A stretch of 64,000 nucleotides of DNA. It comes from Acanthaster planci. Lineage: Eukaryota > Echinodermata > Asteroidea > Valvatida > Acanthasteridae. The translations under genes were made by a program, and so were the position numbers. The stretch's first letter is position 1. Every line of letters begins with the position of its first letter. The DNA lies in assembly GCF_001949145.1 (NCBI RefSeq), contig NW_019091579.1, positions 56,965 to 120,964 of the forward strand. The letters are read 5' to 3'. The notes under the pieces are model-generated. The model worked only from the letters and a program-made list of their open reading frames with translations, had not been told where the DNA came from and made no database searches. This document shows positions 49,601 through 58,600 of this stretch, in pieces.

Positions 49601-52600
49601 TGTTTCTTATGCCTTTTTACCGGGAACATTTTTTTTTTNGCCTTATTTGGAAAAGATCTTTAGAAGTGAATGGAATCATCACATTATCATTTGTCAAACC
49701 CCGGCTTTTGCAGGTCCTATGCAACCTATTTGATATGCGGCGCACGACGCACGACTGACGACGGAAAATGGCATGTTTGGAACTGGTAAATGGCAGAATT
49801 GAGACACAACAAAAAGCAAAATGCGACAGACGACGGGCGACGGCCGATATGCATGCCCAGTAACCTCCCCCAATTCCTTATACGCACATAAACCCCAGTA
49901 CTGCCATGACATCCAAAACATATCTACCTCCATCCACGCTCTCATTCAGACTTAAATCAGCATACACTTATCAGGAATAGTATAGAATCTGCTTGAGCTT
50001 GGCGAGATGACTCAATTAAAGTAAAAGTAAAAAAAAAATCAGAAAAATAAAGCAGCCAAGGAAAGATCTTTTCATCCCATAAAATTAGCAAGAAGAATAG
50101 AAATCGGGCGAAGGTGATCTCCGTTGAGCTGCAGGCAAATGTTTGCCATATGTTAATAACCTTTCCAACAGTCAGCTCTGTAACATTGAACTGATTGCTT
50201 TGAGTCTTGAACTTTATTCCAACCCCCAAATAACCAATAAGGTCAAATATCCTTCGCCATTCTCGATCTTTCTTTAGAAAAGTGAGATTAAAACATTCAA
50301 GATGGCAGGGAGAATTAGACCCTCTCATCCACCCCGGTTCCAACTGCCTTCAAACTGGAATCCCCAACCTACCTTCAACTTGAATCTAGAATCATACATT
50401 GATGGTACTTTGGAGGAACTATCCAGATTAAAAATCCAACATGTACAGTTTAACACGACAAAAGCTGAATGCATCGCCTTGGCCGGCCTTAGGAACAAAC
50501 GAGACATTGTCGTTGAACCAATTGATAAAGGTGCTCTGTTGGATACACAAGATTACATACGCAGGGGCTACAACAACGCTATGAAGAGATTGGTGGAGAC
50601 TTGACAGGGGAAACAGCACAACTGGTCTCCTAAGCCACTCGCAAACTGTACATGGACAAAAGAATATCCGCAGTAACAACCACGACTTTAAAACCCCATG
50701 CCTCCAGCTCCTATTGAAAGTTCACAAAGAAGCACAAGAATTAAGGAACACGGTTTGTGGGGAGGCAAATGATCAGAGATTGCAGAGGTTCAACTCAATC
50801 GATTTCAAAATGACATATGGACTACTTCAACCACAAAAGATCATAACGAGGCTCTGCGCATGTGCTTGATAAACTGAAGCAAGTGACAGTGAAGCAAGAT
50901 CACCTACCGATCACGTTGGATGTGTACATGTATGCAAACTGCTCAGAGCACATCGGGTGCCCGGAAGAAGGTTGTAAAAAATTCCCAGCAAAAGGACGTC
51001 TATGCAATTGTTTTAATTTAATGAAATATAAAGATTTCTTCGCAAATAGTTACGAAACAATTTCCCAAGTCGTTTGATAATTTGTGCAAAGGTTGCTTTT
51101 TGCACAGCCTGTGTTCATTTTTTAGTAATTTTCTTCCCGTTTTTACTAAATAGAGTGTGTTTCTTATGCCTTTTTACCGGGAACATTTTTTTCTNACTGT
51201 GATCATGCTTCCGGGCAAAAGGTCGTAAGCGCGCTTACGACCTTTTGCTGAGCACGATACAGCAATTAAATCAGTTTATGGTGCACTTGAAGAAGCCAAA
51301 AGCAGACTGTACGCCTTCCCCAAACCAACAAGAGCACACGCACGCTGTCTGTTAGACCTTGTCATGCATCGAAACATATTCGAATTCAGTGGCAGGTTTC
51401 TCAGACAGAAATTTGGCAATGGGAAATGAGCACAGCCCCGAAATGTGCGAAATATGCAGTCCCTGTTCAAATGTGAGAAAGAAATCATTCCCCCTCGCAA
51501 TCCTTCAGTCGTGAGCTACATGAGATACAGAGACGATGTCCTCGTATTTGACGGTAATCAAAATCACCCAACGCTTAAGTTCATGTCAAATATTTCGCAC
51601 TTCCAAGTTACCTTCCTCGATCTTTCTCATCTACAAAGGCAAACGGTTTAGGACAGAAAGGAAGCTGCACATCCAAGTAGCAACCCCCAAACGGATACAT
51701 TTCCGTATGGAGGATTTTCACACAGAACTACGCTTCCTTCTGATTATTGGCCTTAGATTTGGAGCAGGGGTTATTCAGGAAGTTCTTATCCAATCAGATG
51801 TAGTTGCTAGTAGCACAATTGGCACAATTGTTGTAGGAACTTTTTCTCCATGTACATTACGCTGCACTTGAAATGTTTCGTAAAGAAATGTTAATTCTTA
51901 CTGGAACACCTTGGTACTTTTTCAAATGTTTCAATTTTCTCGTTGTACTGTATTTAATATCCAAGGCCTTTTTGATCTCCATCAGATTTCTGTAAGATTT
52001 TTAAAGGTGTAATGCTGAGCGTGTTGCTTATTTTGGATTTCGGTTCACCCTTGTGAAGATCTTTTTTAGAGATGCTCACTTTTGATCAATACTTCACAGT
52101 GGAGACTGAGAACAGTTGTTTTTTGGGTAACATATGAAGTGATTTTGAAAATATCAAACTAAATTAAATGGATAGCCTGATTCCCAAGTTTTCCTTCTTA
52201 AAAAAAACAACCGTAACCAAATTGTTTCGATGTGGTTACGAATAAAAAACAATATCGCCTAATTCAATTCGTAAAAATATTTCAATCGCTTTGTATCCAA
52301 ATCTTATGAAATCCATTCGAATTTTTGAAGAATGCCATGAATAATCCAAATATGTTTTGAATTTTGAAATATTTAAAAGGCTAATAGCAAGCAGTTTAGA
52401 AAAGTATTAATTTGAAAATTATACAACAAAGGGTTTTAACACCTAATTTATTTTCGATTTTCAATTAATGCATTGGAGACGAATGAAGCTTTCAAGAATT
52501 TCTTTCCCTTAGGACGGTTCTTGCCAACTGTTGGCTGTTGTTGCATCTTGAGTGCAATTTTCCTGAAGTATGAGTTATTATCATCAGTTCTACAAATGTT

Positions 52601-55600
52601 TTTCTTTTTACTTGAATCAAATTTGTAATGGCACTTGAATTCCGGGAGTCAATGGGGATGTTCTGTATTCTCAAACATCCGGTATAGCGGTGTTCGTTAT
52701 ATTGACATTCCACTGTACAAAGAGGTGTGGCTTGGAATTGTTCATTGATTAAAAGCATTGAAGATTGCAGCTAATGGAGGGCGATGTACATATAAACACA
52801 ATATGGGTAAAGTGATCTGAGTTCGTTTCAAACGTTAAGTCATTTTCAGGTCATACAGACTGGGATGAGTGCGCAATTGTTAAAATATTTTAAGGTTTTG
52901 CGTGTCACTGCGACCAGAAACCATCCATCGCTATCACAAAGAAGTATTGTAAATACAAATACGTTTTGCGCATCACTATGTCTTTAAATTGCTGATAGGA
53001 AATTGATCTGACAATGAAACGCTCCGGCGGACATAAACAAAGGCATTTTCTTGTCAGTGCCTGAATTCTTTACTGTACCATCTTATAGGGCTAAAAAATG
53101 GACTTTTAAAGGCCAGCATTTTTTAATGAAAGACTAAAGTGACACTAATGTCAGGATAAAATAAACATGTAATCAGCCTTCCCAGGCAAGAAGGTTTATA
53201 TTAAATGAGTATCTAAATGCACTTTCACGTACTTTGACGTTGAGTGCTGTTTAATATGGAAAGGCGTACATTTTCTTCATTAGACTGTGTCGCATCAAGT
53301 TAAAAAAATACACGCATTTGCCGCAAAGATCGATCTTGAGGGAGCTGTTTCACTTTTACCCAAGATAGACCCTGCTACTCTGAAAGGAAAGTCTGCTGTT
53401 AGACGGCAACAGATCTGCCAGTAGTCCTGAAATTGACATGATCTCAAGATGGTCACCATTCAAATTAATTATATCCAACCCTGCGAGGGCTGCATGATCC
53501 TATCTCGGAATACTGTTTTTTTAGTGGCCAAAGAATTATTCTGGCTTTCTGAACTGTCAATTTAATAATTTCATTTTTGAACATTTCTCCTACAATAATT
53601 ACAAATTCGGAAGAGAGAAAAGGGACCATAATAATTATGGCTAACTGTGAATTTGTGCCCAACAAATCTTCCAATGCAACCCTTCCAGGGCAATATTATA
53701 CAAATACAGCATGGTTTGATGGGAAGTAGTGGGAATTACTGGTCCCGAGGTGTAGGTCAGTTTGACTACCTCCCGACGCGAAGCGGAGGAACGAGTAATT
53801 CCCACTATTTTCCCGAAAAAATAAACCATGCTGTAGGCCTATTTGTTTAACTGCACCTCATAAATATTCAAACAGAAATCTCACGTTGCTTGTACTCACA
53901 GATGCCATTGTTGTTTCTCAGCTGCTAAATTTCCATGTAATGATAGTGAGTGCAGATGTGCATAGAAACGGGCTTCAATGGTCTGGTACTGACATACATG
54001 CACGTTTTGGATCTTTACTGTAAGAGTTTTTAGGATACAACTCCAGATAGACTGGTTCCGTAAAGATTACATGACACAGACTACACAAGATAATATCTTG
54101 TGCCTTTTGTTTGAGAAAAACTTCAGTGGCACAACTGAAAGTTTAAATGGCATTAAAGGCTGTAATTTTATTTTCCTTTCAGAAACTCCATATGGATAAG
54201 TCCATAGAAATGTTTGCTTCGGAGTTTCAGAATTTGGCTTTTATTTTAAGGATTTGCCTCATGTCTGCAAAATGTAGAAACTGGTGTTACACTTTGAACC
54301 CATCACTGTGTAGATAATCTCGAATTGATTAGGATAATTTTCCTTTTAAAATGATTCTGCTTGGATAGCAAAGCCGCAGTCACACACTTCAGTTAAGTAT
54401 TTTTAGTTTGTATATCGCAAGTCATTGTTGTCTGCAAGCAGTTTGTCGCTGTTTTGTATGACAATGTAATCAAATGTGAAATTATTGCATCTGACATTTA
54501 GGGCAAAAACCCAAATCAAGCTGCAAATCACTGTTATTCATAGCACCAAAAACGTTTCAGGATATTTTGAGCCATACTCAACTTCAAAAGACACAGTGAA
54601 ACCGTAAGCAATTTCACGGTGTCTCTTCCTGATAGCATTCAACCCTACTCTGTCGGGTACTCATTTTGGTCAAATGAATCGCCGGTGTATCATTTAAGAC
54701 GCTACTGGTATTAAATCGTGGTTGCCTGTGCTCAAAAGACATCGGTGGCACGCGCTATAACGTCAGTGCTAAAGTGCAAATAGCATGTTACTTGATCGTT
54801 AATGTTGAAAGAGCTGCAAATATACCGATGCATACCCAAGAGAATAATCATATTTCAGCAAAGTATTGACGAATATCGAAAAATTATTCAGTTTGTCAAG
54901 CTGTCATCGCTGAAGGTGACCTTCAGCGATTTCAGCTTAATTAATTTAGTTAATTCCGTTTTAAAGCCTTGTATATTCAGCATCACTTCATATATAGTGA
55001 CACTTAACAAGGTTTGTCGCACAATCTCTAAAATAATAAAATCGCAAAGGATCCATTCTTGATTTCAGTCAGTGGGCGTAAATACTGCGGGATGGGGATA
55101 TGTTCTCCCCACATATTGAATCATCCCTCCATTTTTTTCATCTCGGAAAAATCATTACAGCGGATTGTGAAGAATTTTGTGACTTTCAACTCTTTGCCAT
55201 TTCAACCAAATTCAGTTTCCTGGGTTGAAATTTCGACCGTATATAAAACACTTCAATTCACAGATGAATGGCACTTGAAAATTCCTCCTTTTTGAGTAAA
55301 TTTGAAATATCTATTTCGTGAAATTCTTGTGGGGTACCACTTTAGTATCCCACAGGATCAAAAGGCCTTGTGGGGTACCTTCCATTGTTACGATACCCCA
55401 CAAGGTACCATGTACAAGCGCACACACACTTTCAAATTTCCATGGTCGGGCAAGTCATTCCTACAATTCCTGCCTGCCCCACTTTTCAAATTTCCATGGC
55501 CGGGCAAGTCATTCCTACAATTCCTGCCTGCCCCACTTTTCAAATTTCCATGGTCGGGCAAGTCATTCCTACAGTTCCTCCCTGCCCCACTTTTCAAATT

Positions 55601-58600
55601 TCCGTGGTCGGGCAAGTCATTNNNNNNNNNNNNNNNNNNNNNNNNNNNNNNNNNNNNNNNNNNNNNNNNNNNNNNNNNNNNNNNNNNNNNNNNNNNNNNN
55701 NNNNNNNNNNNNNNNNNNNNNNNNNNNNNNNNNNNNNNNNNNNNNNNNNNNNNNNNNNNNNNNNNNNNNNNNNNNNNNNNNNNNNNNNNNNNNNNNNNNN
55801 NNNNNNNNNNNNNNNNNNNNNNNNNNNNNNNNNNNNNNNNNNNNNNNNNNNNNNNNNNNNNNNNNNNNNNNNNNNNNNNNNNNNNNNNNNNNNNNNNNNN
55901 NNNNNNNNNNNNNNNNNNNNNNNNNNNNNNNNNNNNNNNNNNNNNNNNNNNNNNNNNNNNNNNNNNNNNNNNNNNNNNNNNNNNNNNNNNNNNNNNNNNN
56001 NNNNNNNNNNNNNNNNNNNNNNNNNNNNNNNNNNNNNNNNNNNNNNNNNNNNNNNNNNNNNNNNNNNNNNNNNNNNNNNNNNNNNNNNNNNNNNNNNNNN
56101 NNNNNNNNNNNNNNNNNNNNNNNNNNNNNNNNNNNNNNNNNNNNNNNNNNNNNNNNNNNNNNNNNNNNNNNNNNNNNNNNNNNNNNNNNNNNNNNNNNNN
56201 NNNNNNNNNNNNNNNNNNNNNNNNACTTTTCAAATTTCCTAGTTGGGTCAGTCATTCCTACAGTTCGTCCCTGCCCCCAACTGTTTAAATTTCCTGGTCT
56301 GGCAAGCCATTCCTACAACATTTGCAACATTTTGACAGAAAAAAAAAATCCGACAGCTCCTTACCCATATACTAGCCGACAGTTCAACAGACACATATTC
56401 TAAAATCCCCCTTTAAGTGAAAGTGAACGTTGAAGACAAGAAATGGCAGAAACTAATTTTGAAGATAAAGTAACTGACACAACCTGTAACCGATGTCTTC
56501 GATCATTGGATCGTGGAAAATTAAACACATTTTCACTGGAAATCAACACTTATGAAGTTACTTTAAATCTGTTAAAATTTTCTTTCTGAATACAGTGGCT
56601 GCTGAGCATTGTCAGTAAAGGTGAAACCAGCAGAACAAGTAATTATACACTGTAAAACCCAAGAATGTTCGACATTTTTATAAACTAAACACATTAAACA
56701 TTTGAACACGCGGTGCGCTTTCACATGAACGTGTGTTATATAAAGTGCTTAGCATCAGGACATTAAACGCCTGTTTATAGCGGCTTAAAACGTGAATTCC
56801 GTTATTTGCCGCCAATATTCTTTAGTGTAGATGAAATTCCAATCTCACTCTGTAAGTGGTTCATTTAAGCTGATATAACATGTAATAATATAGATGCAGA
56901 TTGGATAATCAATTGCTTATCTCACCAAAAATAAACACCGTGTTTAGCGATCCGTCCAGTTGTACCATCGAGCGTTTAAGACGCACGACCTAGGTACATA
57001 CGCTGTATGTACCGTACACGCACCCGCATGCGCACTTCGGTCTCTTTCCGCGTCCCCCGCACGTCGGCTGGCTGTTAGTTGCAAATGTAGAGAAATCGGA
57101 CTGTTTTAGAGTAGCATTAATCGTTTCTTACAAACGTTTGTGCATAAAATGTGCATTGATATTTCAGGATCCCAGATGGGTAATAATTTTCAGAAAAATA
57201 AGGTCTGTCAACAGTATTTCAACCATTATAGCAGTTGGCTTGCCACTCTCCACGTCACTATGTATGACTTACACACGTGTCATTGTTACCCAATGATTTG
57301 CAGTAAACACAAGCTGCACCCTTTATAAATGTATCAAAACAGACGTTTTACAGCGCGTACAGGTGTAGGTGTTTAGGTAATAAACACACATGAACGGGTG
57401 TCTTATGAACAAGTGTTTAAAAACCTAACATACCCATATATTTGATCACAAACTTACCTTGCGTTGATTAAATAAAATGGTGTGTTCGGCTTATAAGCAT
57501 GTCGAATGTGTTTATTTGTAAACGTGTCAAAAGTGTTACAGATATGCGTTTAATTGTGGTTTGAAGTTAAACGCTTAGGTTTTACAGTGAAGGGCATAAA
57601 TGCAAACTTTAAACATGATACAATTGTTCCCCTGCCTGCATTTCTTTTCCAGAATAAGCTCATTCTGATCAATGGTTTGCAGCCAAATCGAAAGTAAGAC
57701 TTACGTACGTGCACCTTTTTAAATTATGTGAAGTTTGTTCATTATTTTAAATGTCAGCTGTCTTCATAAAAAGTTATTCACATCTTTCTTAAATTTACCC
57801 TGCGACGCTGTATGAATTTTTTCTCACACTGTCTCGGGAACGGACTCGCCAGGTGAGTCCATATCATTTCTCAGGGTTGCAGAGCCCTGAGTCCGTCCTG
57901 AAGGTGTATTAGTGCTTCAATAGTTGTCCCCTAGCCTCTACAGCTCTTACAAACCACCAAAAGTGTATCACAGTACCGAGGGGGCCGTTTTCCCAGGCTA
58001 TCCCGATTTGAGGGGGGGCCTTGCCACGCGCCAGCCAAGCCACACCACCACAACAACACCCGCCCCCAACCAAAATAACACTTCAGAGGCCTCTGACAAG
58101 TTCCAGACAGCCGTCACTGATAAGAAACATTCCACTGTCTGCCCGAGGCACCGCTTTGTAAACAATCCATTAGATTGTACACAAGAGCACACTTAGCACA
58201 CAGTCCTATGGGAATTGGCTTGAGGCCGGCTGAATTTTTTTATTTTTTTCTGGCTAGGGAAGGCCCTGGCTTTAAAGCGACTAAACCAGGTTTTTCAGTA
58301 TGTACAGGGGTAGGATATGATAAGTAGTCGTTGCATGTGGACGAAAAAAAGATTACACGTTAACTAGCTCCAATGGACTCGCCCAAAGAGGCCGCTCCCT
58401 CTTCCCAGGGCCAATGATACCATAATTTGTTGAACGCATTCATGCAAAAGAGACACAAGCTTTCTTAATCCCACGTTAAAAAACACCAAATCTCTGGCGA
58501 TGCAATGCTGTCCATACTTCAAGTATCTAGACAGATATGATTGGCGGGATTCACAGCCTAAATGCGTAGCAGTGGTTAATAAATTTGTGGAGAAGGTTTT

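Larger units (their letters stand above)
49853..51900 (+). mobile_element. Penelope-like retroelement, decayed
   Basis: RT segments in broken frames: TTKAECIALAGLRNKRDIVV and EPIDKGALLDTQDYIRRGYN (50450-50570, the DKG motif of Penelope-type RTs), PCLQLLLKVHKEAQELR (50700), ALEEAKSRLYAF and HRNIFEFSGRFLRQKFGNG (51275-51420), YMRYRDDVLVF (51518-51550; catalytic DD), then NHPTLKFMSNISHFQVTFLD (51560-51620). This order of motifs is Penelope-like. No GIY-YIG endonuclease was recognised. An R4 element and a palindrome (50968-51248) sit inside it. Confidence 0.72.

Noticed and set aside
55302-56403. Open frames of 210-360 codons across the 54-bp array
   Set aside because: More than half is unknown bases, and the periodic translation follows from a unit length divisible by three in several frames and both strands.
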